34,533 nucleotides of DNA from Acidobacteriota bacterium (GCA_019510535.1 JAEKKE010000084.1:1-34533), one strand, 5' to 3'. Shown: positions 1-10,657, counted from the stretch's first letter. The notes: generated from the sequence alone by a model not told the origin. Numbers and translations: made by a program.

Positions 1-2
1 GC

Positions 3-819
<817 letters not shown>

Positions 820-845
<26 letters not shown>

Positions 846-2772
846 AAGAGGGAGCACTGTCCCCCATCTCCTGATCCTTGTACTGCAACTGGTAGAGCTT
901 CCAGTACAGACCGCGATGCGCCAGCAGTTGCTGGTGCGTGCCTTGTTCGTGCAGGTGCCCCTTGTGCATTACGAGGATGGTGTCGGCCTTCTGGATGGTG
1001 GAGAGCCGGTGAGCAATCATCACCGAGGTGCGTCCGGTGATCATGCGGTCTACTGCGGAGCGAACCAGCAGTTCTGTCTCGGTATCGACGGAGCTGGTCG
1101 CTTCATCCAGGATCAGGATGCCCGGCCGATGGGCCAGTGCGCGTGCAAACGAGATCAGTTGCTTCTGACCGGTGGAGAAGGTGGCTCCACGCTCCACAAC
1201 CGGCTCCTGCAGCCCTTTGGAAAGGCTGCGGATGAAAGCTCCCAAATTTACGTCTTCGACCGCTTGCTGCAGTTGCTCTTCAGTGATCCATTCGCTTCCC
1301 AGGCGAATGTTCTGGGCAATGGTGCCAGTGAACAGGAATGGGTCCTGCAGCACCACGCCAAAACGTCTGCGCAGGCGATTCAGATCCTGTAGCCGCACGT
1401 CTACGCTATCCACAAGGACCTCGCCGCGCTGCACGTCGTAGAAGCGCATCATCAGGCTGGTAATGGTGGTCTTGCCCGCGCCGGTGTGACCAACAATAGC
1501 GGCGGTCTCATCTGGAGCGATGATGAAGGAGACTCCCTTCAGAATCCATTCAATCTGTGTGTCGGCAGCCAGCTCTTCGTCCGTAGCGGAGGAGACGAAG
1601 ACTTGCTGGGCCTCGGTCAGGCGCTGATAGGTGAACCAGACGTTGCGGAATTCGACCGCGCCGGAGTTATCGCCGGCAATCGGTTGTGCAGGTGACTGGA
1701 TCGTGGGAGCGGTATCCAGCAACTTGAAGATGCGCTCCGCGGCTGCCATCGCTGCCTGCAGGATGTTGTACTTTTCGCTGAGGTCCTGGATGGGGCGGAA
1801 GAACCGCTGTGCATACTGCATGAAAGCGATCAGCACGCCCAGAGTGACATACCCGGAGAGGACGCCGGCTCCGCCGCGCCAGATCACCAGTGCGATGGCT
1901 GTCGCTGAAAGCAGTTCAACGGCCGGGTAATACAGCGCATAGGCGAAGATTGCATCGGTCCACGCCTGTTTGTTTTCATCGTTGACGGCGGAGAAGTCAC
2001 GGAAGGCGCGCTTCTCGCGGTTGAACATCTGTACAACCGCCATGCCCGAGACATACTCCTGCGTGAAGGAGTTGATGCGCGCTGTCGCGCCGCGCTGGCG
2101 CCTGTAGCTGTTCCGCACATGGTCGCGGAACAACTTTGTACAGTAGATGATGGCCGGAATCACCGAGAGCGTCATCAGCGCCAGCAGGGGATTCATCTGA
2201 ACCATCACAATCACAATGAACAGCAGGACGAAGACGTCCTCGAAGATGGCCAGTACACCCGAGGTGAACATCTCGTTCAGGGCATCGACGTCGCCGGTGA
2301 CGCGCGTAACCAGCCGGCCCACGGGGTTGTGGTCGTAAAAGCTGACGTCCATGCGCTGCAGATGACGGAAGATCTGGCTGCGCAAATCGAACATCACGCG
2401 CTGCCCGGTCCACTGCATCAGGTAGGTCTGCATGAACTCCAGCCCATAGCTCACCAGCAGAGCGATGAGATACAGGGCCGCAAGCTGCGAGATACCGGTA
2501 ATCGGGTCGTGGCTCAGATAGCGGACGATCCAGGCCGGCTTGTGCCCCGGTTCGGGAGTCATATAGGCATCGACGCCTACCTTGACCAGGAACGGTCCTG
2601 CCACGTCCGCCCCTGCCTTCAACAGGATCGCCAAAGCGGAGATCAGGGCATGACCGGTGTATGGCCGCAGATAGGTCAGCAAACGCCGCATCAGGCGTGA
2701 ATCGAATGCTTTACCCGCCGGATCGTCGTCATGTGCCGACTTTTTCTTCTTGTCTTCTGCCTTGGCCGCCAT
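820..2772 (-). CDS. ABC transporter, fused permease and ATP-binding protein (MsbA/MdlB-like exporter)
   Basis: TM domain followed by NBD with Walker A GHTGAGKTT, Q-loop VVLQDPFLF, signature FSTGQKQL, Walker B ILILDEATSSVD. ORF track starts at 2838, but the internal Met at 2772 (MAAKAEDKKKK) leaves a more plausible divergent gap to hemW. Confidence 0.9.
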
Positions 2773-2839
2773 CTGGATAGATTGTAGATGCGGAGCCACC
2801 CGTCTCCGGTTCACCCTTTCCAGTGAAACAATAGACAAG

Positions 2840-3985
2840 ATGCCCTCCGTCGGTCTCTATCTTTCGGTTCCGTTCTGCCGCGCCAAGTGCAGTTACTGCA
2901 ACTTCGCGTCCGACGCCTTCGGCCCCGCCCGGATGGATGCTTATGTGGAGCGCCTCTGCGAAGAGATCGCCCAGGCGCCGGCAAAGGCTTCCGGTATGGG
3001 GGCGACGTTACCCCGGGATGTGGATTCGGTCTACTTCGGCGGAGGGACGCCGAGCCTGCTCTCTTCCGCTCATTTTCAGCGCATCTTTGAGGCCCTGCGG
3101 GCTGTTTTCTCGCTGCAAACCGATGTGGAGTTCACTCTGGAATGCGCTCCGGGGCAGCTTGTGGACGATACCCTCGCAGAATTGCTGCGTCACGGCCTCA
3201 ACCGGGTCAGCCTGGGAGTACAGTCTTTTGTCGACCAGGAGTCGCGCGCGGTCGGCCGCTTCCACACAAAGGATGTCTGCCTGGCCGAGATCGCCCGCCT
3301 CCGCTCCGCCGGCCTGCAGGAGATCAATGTCGATCTGATCGCGGGTCTGCCGCACCAGACTCACGAGAGCTGGCGTATCTCCCTGGAGCAGGCCGCTGCG
3401 ACAGGTGTGCCTCATGCCAGTGTCTACATGCTGGAGGTCGATGAGGAGTCCCGGCTGGGAAGGGAACTCATCGCCGGCGGTGTCCGCTATCACGCCCACC
3501 ATGTGCCGGATGATGGCCTGGTGGCGGAGATGTATCTTGAGGCCTGCGAGTTCCTGGGGAACAATGGCATTCCTCAATACGAGATCTCGAACTTCGCCCG
3601 TCCTGGCCAGGCCTCCCGCCACAACCTTAAGTATTGGAAGCGCCTTCCATACCTCGGTCTGGGGCTGGACGCACACTCTATGCTTGGCGATTGGCGCTTC
3701 CAGAACACAGACGATCTGAATGCCTATCTCGAGGGCAAAGCATCGCCGGATCCGGTTGCTGTGTCACCGCATGAGGCATCGGAGGAAGAGGTCTTCCTCG
3801 GCCTGCGGCTGAATGAGGGGATTCTTCTTCCTAAAGAAGGTCCCGTCGTTCCCGTGCTGCAGCAGTTGGTTCGAGAGGGTCTGATGCAGCTTCATGGAGA
3901 CCGCGTCGCTTTGACCCCGAAGGGGCGTCTTCTCTCGAACGATGTCTTCACCGAGCTTCTCGGTGCTGGAGCATTTTCCCTGTAG
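2840..3985 (+). CDS. hemW: Radical SAM protein HemW-like (coproporphyrinogen III oxidase-like)
   Basis: N-terminal MPSVGLYLSVPFCRAKCSYCNFASD with the CxxxCxxC radical SAM motif; VYFGGGTPSLL; RVSLGVQSF; HNLKYWKRLPYLGLGLDAHS. Start chosen at the internal Met 2840. Confidence 0.88.
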   Translation: MPSVGLYLSVPFCRAKCSYCNFASDAFGPARMDAYVERLCEEIAQAPAKASGMGATLPRDVDSVYFGGGTPSLLSSAHFQRIFEALRAVFSLQTDVEFTLECAPGQLVDDTLAELLRHGLNRVSLGVQSFVDQESRAVGRFHTKDVCLAEIARLRSAGLQEINVDLIAGLPHQTHESWRISLEQAAATGVPHASVYMLEVDEESRLGRELIAGGVRYHAHHVPDDGLVAEMYLEACEFLGNNGIPQYEISNFARPGQASRHNLKYWKRLPYLGLGLDAHSMLGDWRFQNTDDLNAYLEGKASPDPVAVSPHEASEEEVFLGLRLNEGILLPKEGPVVPVLQQLVREGLMQLHGDRVALTPKGRLLSNDVFTELLGAGAFSL

Positions 3986-4081
3986 GTGTAGAGCGGGGCT
4001 TCCCCATCTATGGGCGTTTTCCGCAACGAAAACGCGGCTGTACTCCTCTTCCGGGATACCCATCAACAGGGAAATGCTCTA
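3967..4081. mobile_element. Short palindromic element with terminal inverted repeats (MITE/REPIN-like, copy 1)
   Basis: Left end TGGAGCATTTTCCCTGT and right end ACAGGGAAATGCTCTA are inverted repeats (one mismatch, one indel); internal hairpin GCGTTTTC-CGCAAC-GAAAACGC at 4014-4035; closely similar to the reverse complement of 18821-18939. Confidence 0.7.
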
Positions 4082-4102
4082 CTGCCTGAGACAATACAGG
4101 GC

Positions 4103-5140
4103 ATGGAGATTATCGAGCTTCGCAGCGATACGTTGACCAAACCCACCGCCGCTATGCGCCAGGCTATGGCTACCGCCGATGTTGGCGACGATGTATACGG
4201 GGAAGACCCCACGGTCAACCGGTTGGAAGCGCGAGCCGCGCAGGTCTTCGGTAAAGAAGCTGCGATCTTCGTTCCCACCGGATCGATGGGTAACCTCACT
4301 TCCATCATGGTTCACACGCGGCCGGGGCAGGAGGTTATCTGCGAATCGCGCGCCCACATTCTGGATTGGGAGATGGGATCGATGGTCTCCGTTGCCGGAA
4401 CCGTGCCGCGCACCATCTTTGGGGACCGCGGCGTGCTTACCTGGTCTCAGATCCGCGAAAAGATCGTTCTCAATACTGCCGCATACTATCGCGCGCGTAC
4501 GGGACTGATCGAGCTCGAGAACTCGCACAATATGGCAGGGGGAACGGTCACGCCGCTCGATGTCTTTGAGGAGATCTGGGCTGGAGCCAAGGAGTGTGGC
4601 ATTCCGACGCATCTGGATGGAGCCCGCGTCTTCAACGCTGCTACTGCGCTTGGTGTTTCCGTCTCGCGGCTGACCAGTGGCTTCGACACGGTCATGTTCT
4701 GTCTCTCCAAAGGCCTGGCCGCGCCTGTCGGATCGATGATCGTCGGTAGCCGTGCATCCATCGACCGTGCACGTGTCATTCGCAAGACGCTGGGTGGTGG
4801 TATGCGGCAGGCAGGTGTGCTCGCCGCTCCCGGCTTGATTGCCCTGGAGGAGATGTCCAAACGACTCGCGGAAGACCACGCGAATGCACGTCTGCTGGCG
4901 GAGGCGATCGCTACTTCTCCAGCCGCGGAGATCGATCTTTCAGGCGTACAAACCAATATCGTGATCTTCCGTTTGGCCGGCCAAGGGGATGCCATAGGGT
5001 TTGTTCGCCGCTTGGAAGCGAAGGGCGTTCGTTGCAGCGCCATCGGTCCGCACGCGGTGCGGCTGGTAACGCACAACGATGTTTCGCACACGCAATGCGA
5101 AACCGCCGCGAAGCTGATTGTGGAAGAGCTGAACGCCTAG
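4103..5140 (+). CDS. ltaE: Low-specificity L-threonine aldolase (beta-eliminating lyase family)
   Basis: MEIIELRSDTLTKPTAAMRQAMATADVGDDVYGEDPTVNRLE; THLDGARVFNAA; FCLSKGLAAPVGSM (PLP lysine region). The upstream 31 codons in the ORF track are encoded by the repeat element, so the start is placed at 4103. Confidence 0.9.
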   Translation: MEIIELRSDTLTKPTAAMRQAMATADVGDDVYGEDPTVNRLEARAAQVFGKEAAIFVPTGSMGNLTSIMVHTRPGQEVICESRAHILDWEMGSMVSVAGTVPRTIFGDRGVLTWSQIREKIVLNTAAYYRARTGLIELENSHNMAGGTVTPLDVFEEIWAGAKECGIPTHLDGARVFNAATALGVSVSRLTSGFDTVMFCLSKGLAAPVGSMIVGSRASIDRARVIRKTLGGGMRQAGVLAAPGLIALEEMSKRLAEDHANARLLAEAIATSPAAEIDLSGVQTNIVIFRLAGQGDAIGFVRRLEAKGVRCSAIGPHAVRLVTHNDVSHTQCETAAKLIVEELNA

Positions 5141-5153
5141 AACCTGTCTAGGC
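5135..5153. terminator. Short inverted repeat between convergent genes, possible bidirectional terminator
   Basis: GCCTAG-AACCTGT-CTAGGC, a 6-bp stem between ltaE (+) and the histidine kinase (-); no clear U-tract. Confidence 0.3.
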
Positions 5154-6920
5154 AGTCTCTGCCGGTGCGTGTACGACGAACTTCCGTGGCAGAGTGACGG
5201 TGACTTTGACTCCCGTTCCGTCGGGGAAGGCTGGGCTTTCGAGCTCGATCCGGCCCCCATGCTTGCTTAGAATGCCGCGACTGACCCACAGACCAAGACC
5301 TGTGCCTCTTTCTCCCTTTGTCGAGAAGAATGGCTGAAAGAGGCTCTGCTGGGTTTGGTTGTCGATCGCCGCCCCGCTGTTGGTCAATATGACCCGTGCC
5401 CCATCGCCCAGCCTGATCAGTTCCACGCGGACAAATCCTCCGGGGTCGGCGGCTTCGTAGGCATTGGTGATGAGATTGGTGAAGACCTGGCGCAGCTCCG
5501 CTGGATATCCCTCGACCAGTGCGGTCTCAGGCAGGATCTGCTCCAGCGTTACCTGGGCTCGCTGAATCTTATAGGAGATGAGCGAGATGAGGTCCTGAAG
5601 TAGTTCCCGTAGCTCGACCGGCACAGGGGTGCGGGACTCACGGTAAAGGGAGAGCATTGCGCGGCTGATCTGCGTCACCCGCGATAGCTCCTGGTCGGCC
5701 ATCTCCAGCAGGTGACGGCGCTCCTCTTCTTCATAGGAATCGGTGCGCAACAGGTAGAGAATATTGGCCACCGAGTCCAACGGGTTATGAATCTCATGCG
5801 CGATGGTGGCCGCTAGCCGCCCGGTGACAGCAAGTCGCTCATTGGAGATAAGAATCCGCTGTGTCTGCTTCTCATGGGTAATATCGCGGAAGACAATCAC
5901 CACGCCCACCATCAGCCCCTCTGCGTCGCGGATAGGAGCTCCTGAGTCGTCGATGTGAACCTCGGTCCCGTCGCGTCGCCGCAGAATGGTGTGGTTGGCA
6001 AGTCCCATAACGCGGTCCATGCGTTTTACCCTGGCGATCGGGCTTTCGATTGGCAACCGGGTCTCTTCGTTGACGATATCGAAGACATCTTCGATGGGTT
6101 GGCCGAAGGCTTCATCGATCGTCCAGCCAGTCAGCTCCGTCGCAATCGGATTCAGCATAGTCACCAGCCCATGTCCGTCGGTGACGATCACGCCGTCGCC
6201 AATCGAGACCAATGTCGTCCGCAATCGCTGCTCTGACGCAAAAAGCTGATCGGCGCGCTCCTGCAGTGACGTCACCGACGTCTGAAAGCTGAGAGAGACA
6301 CGGTTGAGCTGATGGTTCATGTAGATTGCGATCAAAGTTCCGGTCAGAAGTGAAAGGACAAGCAGGTAGACTCTCGTGACGCGTGCGCGCTCCTGCCAGA
6401 CCCCTACGCTCTGCTGCCGCAGAACGCTGGTCGCCTGCATCGTCTCGGAAAACTGACTGCGGATGATATCCATCTGCGCTTTGCCCCGCAGATTCACCTC
6501 AGCTGGATTCTCATCCTTACCTGTGCGTACAGCCTCTATATGGAGATCAGCGAATTCATGTTTCCACTGCAGATAGGATGACCGGAGAGTACGGACGCGG
6601 ATAGTTTGCGGCAAGCTCAGGCCGGGTGTCTGTTCAACGTCATTCAATCTCTGGACGATCTCGCCTTCATGGCCGCGATACAGATCGAGAAATTGTTCAT
6701 CATGCGTGAGCTGGTAGCCCCGGAGTCCGGTCTCCTGGTCGAGGATGAGCTTTTGTGCCTGCCCAAGCCGTTGCAGATTCCGGTCGATCAGTTGTAGCTG
6801 GTTCACCGCCAGATTGGCGGAACGGATCTGCCATGAAAGAACTCCACTGACGATCAGCAATGCGGCAATCGGCAGCAGAAATGTCAGGAGAAGGATCCGT
6901 CGAAATTCACGAATGTCCAA
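5148..6920 (-). CDS. Sensor histidine kinase with CHASE3-like N-terminal domain, PAS domain, HisKA/HATPase_c
   Basis: TM-flanked region with LDQETGLRGYQLTHDEQFL (CHASE3-like); PAS VSIGDGVIVTDGHGLVTMLNPIATELTGW; H-box ATIAHEIHNPLDSVANIL; GTGLGLWVSRGILSKHGG. Confidence 0.88.
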   Translation of the reverse strand: MDIREFRRILLLTFLLPIAALLIVSGVLSWQIRSANLAVNQLQLIDRNLQRLGQAQKLILDQETGLRGYQLTHDEQFLDLYRGHEGEIVQRLNDVEQTPGLSLPQTIRVRTLRSSYLQWKHEFADLHIEAVRTGKDENPAEVNLRGKAQMDIIRSQFSETMQATSVLRQQSVGVWQERARVTRVYLLVLSLLTGTLIAIYMNHQLNRVSLSFQTSVTSLQERADQLFASEQRLRTTLVSIGDGVIVTDGHGLVTMLNPIATELTGWTIDEAFGQPIEDVFDIVNEETRLPIESPIARVKRMDRVMGLANHTILRRRDGTEVHIDDSGAPIRDAEGLMVGVVIVFRDITHEKQTQRILISNERLAVTGRLAATIAHEIHNPLDSVANILYLLRTDSYEEEERRHLLEMADQELSRVTQISRAMLSLYRESRTPVPVELRELLQDLISLISYKIQRAQVTLEQILPETALVEGYPAELRQVFTNLITNAYEAADPGGFVRVELIRLGDGARVILTNSGAAIDNQTQQSLFQPFFSTKGERGTGLGLWVSRGILSKHGGRIELESPAFPDGTGVKVTVTLPRKFVVHAPAETA

Positions 6921-6930
6921 TGAGCGGCAC

Positions 6931-7302
6931 CTATTGCGGACTGCGGTCCGAGAACAGGCGCTTCAAATTTGCCAGCAATGCAGGCGCGCCCTCTCCCTTG
7001 GTCATGTAAAGCGAGACATTCGCGGTTGCGTCTGCCGGCAGACCAACATAGGCAGAGAGTAGCAAAATAGGAAGGTCTGGACGCATAGTCCGCATCTGCC
7101 GTGCTACCTCATCCCCATCCATGCCCGGCATGGAGTAATCCAGAATTACAGCCTCTACCGGATGAGCCTCCAGCAGCGACAGACCGGAGGCGCCATCAGG
7201 AGCGCACAGCACACGGTAGCCGGCACGCTCGAGCAGCATGCTCCGAATCCGAAGCCCAACGGATTCATCATCGACACATAGGATCAGGGGTGAGTTCTGC
7301 AT
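6931..7302 (-). CDS. Stand-alone response regulator receiver domain protein
   Basis: LILCVDDESVGLRIRSMLLERAGYRV; phospho-acceptor VILDYSMPGMDGDE; LLLSAY; conserved Lys YMTKGE; no output domain. Confidence 0.85.
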   Translation of the reverse strand: MQNSPLILCVDDESVGLRIRSMLLERAGYRVLCAPDGASGLSLLEAHPVEAVILDYSMPGMDGDEVARQMRTMRPDLPILLLSAYVGLPADATANVSLYMTKGEGAPALLANLKRLFSDRSPQ

Positions 7303-7458
7303 CAGTGGGCCTGTGTGCCCACACTACACCATCACCTTCGTAGATGGCTCGTAAATCCGTTGCGAATCAACAGATCAGATGAGCAGATTCACATTATTTT
7401 TGCATTCCAGACCTTCGGTTGCGATAGCCTAAGGCCGAACACAGGAGAAAAACGCTCT

Positions 7459-8157
7459 GTGAGCCAGACCATCTTTCTGCTGGAAGACGATCTCGATATC
7501 CAGCGGCTGGTACAGTACCACCTGGAAGCTGCGGGCTTCACCGTCCGGGCTTTTAACGCGGCTACGAATGTAGCCTCTGACGCTGAGCGGCAACCCCCGG
7601 CCCTCTTCCTGCTGGACATCATGGTGCCCGGCGGTGACGGTCTGGATCTTTGCCGTCGTCTGCGCTCCAACCCCGCGCTGTCGACGATCCCCATCATCTT
7701 CCTCACCGCGCGCGCCAGCGAGAACGATCGTGTGCTCGGTCTGGAATTGGGAGCCGATGACTACATCACTAAGCCTTTTGGCACCCGGGAGCTGTTGGCT
7801 CGTGTGAAGGCCGTGTTGCGCCGCTTTGAACGTCCTACTGCGCCAAGCATTGTCAGCTTCGACAATATTGAGATTGATCAGGCTGCCATGCAGTTGAAGG
7901 TAGGCGGGCACCTGCAGACGACAACGGCGACTGAGTTTCGTCTGCTGGACTATCTGGCCCGCCATCCAGGCCGTGTCTTTACCCGCGATCAGTTGCTTGA
8001 CGCCGTGTGGGGCGACGCTCGCTTCGTCACCCCGCGTTCGGTCGACGTCTATGTACGGCGAATTCGCGAGAAGATTGAAGCCGATCCGGAAAACCCGCGT
8101 TACCTTAAAACCATGCGCGGCGCCGGTTATCGTTTCGAAATGCCGAAGACCGTCTGA
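7459..8157 (+). CDS. phoB: Phosphate regulon response regulator (OmpR/PhoB family)
   Basis: Receiver domain (LLEDDLDIQRLVQYHLEAAGF; LLDIMVPGGDGLDL; TKPFGTRELLARV) plus winged-helix output (TATEFRLLDYLARHPGRVFTRDQLLDAVWG; YVRRIREKIE). GTG start at 7459 preceded by AGGAG; adjacent to phoR and pst genes. Confidence 0.85.
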   Translation: MSQTIFLLEDDLDIQRLVQYHLEAAGFTVRAFNAATNVASDAERQPPALFLLDIMVPGGDGLDLCRRLRSNPALSTIPIIFLTARASENDRVLGLELGADDYITKPFGTRELLARVKAVLRRFERPTAPSIVSFDNIEIDQAAMQLKVGGHLQTTTATEFRLLDYLARHPGRVFTRDQLLDAVWGDARFVTPRSVDVYVRRIREKIEADPENPRYLKTMRGAGYRFEMPKTV

Positions 8158-8166
8158 GGGAACGCC

Positions 8167-9513
8167 TTGAAGCGGACCATCACTGGAATTGTGGTGCTGC
8201 TGTGCGTGGTTACGGCGCTGGCTGCATTTGGCGCTGGTTGGGCCTTGTCCGGCTCGCCTGTGTGGCTGCGCTTCATCACGCTTGCCGCCATCATGCTGGG
8301 TATCTCTTTGCTTGCCATCGCAATTATTAGCGGTGCGCTGCGGAGAGATGCCTCCAGCCTTCGTCTGGCTATCGTGGCCTCCACTCCGGAGCAGCAGGCC
8401 AGTCGGCCCGATCTGGGTGATTTCCAGGACCTCTGGCCTGCGTTTGACGCAGCGCGGCAGAAGGTTCATTCCCAGATCGCAGCGATTGAAGAAGAGCGGG
8501 CTAAGCTCGCAGCCGTCCTGGATTCCATGCAGGACCTTGTCGTTGCTGTGGATTCAGCGGGGCGCATCCAGTGGGCGAATGAACCCATGCGCCGCGAACT
8601 CGAAGGTGCAGTCCGCCATGGACAGGCGATTGTGCATACCATCCGTGATCCCGAGGTGCTGCTCTGTTTGCAGGTGGCGCTTGACGATGGTTTGGTGACA
8701 CAGCGCCGCTCTACTTCTCTCAAGCCCGGCCGCATCTTTGAAGTGAACGCCGGTCCCATCCCCGGTGGCGGCGCTGTTGCCGTATTACACGACCTGACCC
8801 GCATCGAGCAGGTGGAACGTACCCAGCGTGAGTTCATTGCTAACGTCTCACACGAGCTGCGCACTCCGCTGACCTCCATCTCCGGTTACGTCGAAACCCT
8901 GCTGGACTTTGAACGCTCGCTGTCTCCTCAGTCCAGGGAATTTCTTGAAACGATCCTGAAGAACGCCACCCGCATGACCCGCCTGACCGAGGACCTTCTG
9001 GTTCTGGCCAGGGTTGAAAGCGGTGAGAATCCCATCCATCCGACGGTCGTCCCCGCAGAGAAGCTGGTACGCGATGCAGTCGCTGCTGTCCGCGGGATTG
9101 TGCGCGACGCAGGGGCCAAGCTCGACATCGGCACCATGGACTCGATCAATGTGATGGCGGATGCCGATGCCACGACCCAGGTGCTCTCCAACCTGATCGA
9201 AAACGCGACGAAGTATGGCCGCGCTACGACCGGGGAGCCCGCCCGGATCGAGGTCTCTGTCGAACAAAAGGGAGCCCATGCGGAGTTCCGCATCCGGGAC
9301 TGGGGTGCGGGTATCGCCTCGGAGCATCACGACCGCATCTTCGAGCGCTTCTACCGTGTGGACAAAGCACGTTCGCGCGAGACCGGCGGTACAGGTCTCG
9401 GGCTCGCCATCGCGCGCCATATCGTGATGCAGCATGGCGGAAATATCTGGGTGGAGAGCCGCCTCAACCAGGGAAGCACCTTCGCGTTCACCCTGCCCGT
9501 GGTGCAGGGCTGA
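8167..9513 (+). CDS. phoR: Phosphate regulon sensor histidine kinase
   Basis: N-terminal TM segments, PAS-like region, H-box FIANVSHELRTPLTSISGYVETLL, N-box NLIENATKYG, GTGLGLAIARHIVMQHGG; TTG start per ORF track; between phoB and pstS. Confidence 0.85.
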   Translation: MKRTITGIVVLLCVVTALAAFGAGWALSGSPVWLRFITLAAIMLGISLLAIAIISGALRRDASSLRLAIVASTPEQQASRPDLGDFQDLWPAFDAARQKVHSQIAAIEEERAKLAAVLDSMQDLVVAVDSAGRIQWANEPMRRELEGAVRHGQAIVHTIRDPEVLLCLQVALDDGLVTQRRSTSLKPGRIFEVNAGPIPGGGAVAVLHDLTRIEQVERTQREFIANVSHELRTPLTSISGYVETLLDFERSLSPQSREFLETILKNATRMTRLTEDLLVLARVESGENPIHPTVVPAEKLVRDAVAAVRGIVRDAGAKLDIGTMDSINVMADADATTQVLSNLIENATKYGRATTGEPARIEVSVEQKGAHAEFRIRDWGAGIASEHHDRIFERFYRVDKARSRETGGTGLGLAIARHIVMQHGGNIWVESRLNQGSTFAFTLPVVQG

Positions 9514-9514
9514 T

Positions 9515-10570
9515 ATGGTGAGGGGTGTGCGCTCTGTTGTGCCCATCCTGCTCTCGTGTGCCCTGTTGAACGGCTGCAAATCATCACTGCAGACAGGCGC
9601 TCCTGCTGCAGACCCCGGCATACTGACGATCAACGGTGCCGGAGCCAGCTTTCCCAATCCCATCTATTCCAAGTGGTTTGCCGAGTATGGCCGGTTGCAT
9701 CCGAATGTGCGTATTAATTACCAGCCCATTGGCTCCGGGGGCGGCATCCGCCAGGTTTCCCTGGGTATCGTCGATTTCGGCGCGTCCGATGATCCCATGA
9801 CCGATGCGCAGTTGCAGCAATCGTCCCATCCACTGCTGCATATCCCCACCGTGCTCGGAGCAGTGGTTCCGGTCTACAACCTGCCTGGTATCTCCGCGGA
9901 GGTGCGGTTTTCTCCGGAGGTTCTGGCGGGGATCTATCTCGGTACGATTACTTTCTGGGACGACCAGAAGATCATTGCCGATAACCCTGGCGTGAAGTTT
10001 CCGCATGAAGAGATCCTGCCGGTGTATCGCTCCGATGGCTCCGGCACAACCTTCATCTTCACCGACTATCTCACCAAGGTGAGTCCAGTCTGGGCGAAGC
10101 AGGTGGGTAACTCCACTTCGGTGAAGTGGCCGGTCGGCATTGGACAGAAGGGCAATGAAGGCGTTGCCGGCATGGTGCGTGAGGCTCCTTACGCCTTCGG
10201 TTATGTGGAGCTGGTTTACGCCCTGCAGAACCACATGACCTTCGGTCTGGTACGGAACGGTGCGGGCCAGTGGATTAAGGCCAGTCCTGCGGCTGTCACG
10301 GCCGCTGCTGAGGCTCAGGCCGATACGATTCCCGCCGATTTCCGGGTCTCCCTGGCGAATGCCGGCGGAACGGCCAGCTACCCGATCTGTTCGTTTACCT
10401 GGCTGCTCGTTCCGCAGCAATCGGCTGACGCTACCAAAGGCAGACAACTCCACGACTTCCTGCTCTGGATGCTCTCTGAGGGAGAGCAGGAGGCTGCCGC
10501 TATGGGTTACGCTCCTTTGCCTCGGCCTGTGGCAGAGCGTTTAAAAAATACCGTGGCCAGTATCCGGTAG
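9515..10570 (+). CDS. pstS: Phosphate ABC transporter substrate-binding protein
   Basis: Lipobox-like LLNGC; ITINGAGASFPNPIYSKWFAEY; YQPIGSGGGIRQ; VYRSDGSGTTFIFTDYL, characteristic of PstS. Start chosen at ATG 9515. Confidence 0.93.
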   Translation: MVRGVRSVVPILLSCALLNGCKSSLQTGAPAADPGILTINGAGASFPNPIYSKWFAEYGRLHPNVRINYQPIGSGGGIRQVSLGIVDFGASDDPMTDAQLQQSSHPLLHIPTVLGAVVPVYNLPGISAEVRFSPEVLAGIYLGTITFWDDQKIIADNPGVKFPHEEILPVYRSDGSGTTFIFTDYLTKVSPVWAKQVGNSTSVKWPVGIGQKGNEGVAGMVREAPYAFGYVELVYALQNHMTFGLVRNGAGQWIKASPAAVTAAAEAQADTIPADFRVSLANAGGTASYPICSFTWLLVPQQSADATKGRQLHDFLLWMLSEGEQEAAAMGYAPLPRPVAERLKNTVASIR

Positions 10571-10597
10571 CACACGCAAAGCCTTATTAATCAAGCC

Positions 10598-10615
10598 GTT
10601 CATTCCGCGTTCACA
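10598..10615 (+). promoter_or_regulatory. Candidate Pho box (PhoB binding site) upstream of pstC
   Basis: Direct 7-mers GTTCATT (10598-10604) and GTTCACA (10609-10615) separated by 4 bp, the 11-bp periodicity known for PhoB sites; lies in the pstS-pstC gap. Confidence 0.5.
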
Positions 10616-10657
10616 CATATTCCAGATACTCTAGGAAGGGGATTCTGGAAGAGCCGG

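Noticed and set aside
2119-2700. Long antisense ORFs such as 2119..2700 +, 3008..3676 -, 4079..4879 -, 7429..8469 -, 20358..21152 +, 28220..29287 +, 30524..31456 -
   Set aside because: They lie fully antisense to well-supported genes in GC-rich DNA, with low-complexity H/Q/R/D-rich composition typical of shadow ORFs.
4010-4102. N-terminal extension of threonine aldolase (MGVFRNENAAVLLFRDTHQQ...)
   Set aside because: It is the translated repeat element; a near-identical peptide (GVFRNENAAARPFRNTKQPG) appears in an unrelated spurious ORF at 18821-19015.
7315-7458. 48-codon upstream extension of PhoB
   Set aside because: Receiver domain begins at SQTIFLLEDDLDIQ; GTG 7459 is preceded by AGGAG, so the extension is likely leader sequence.
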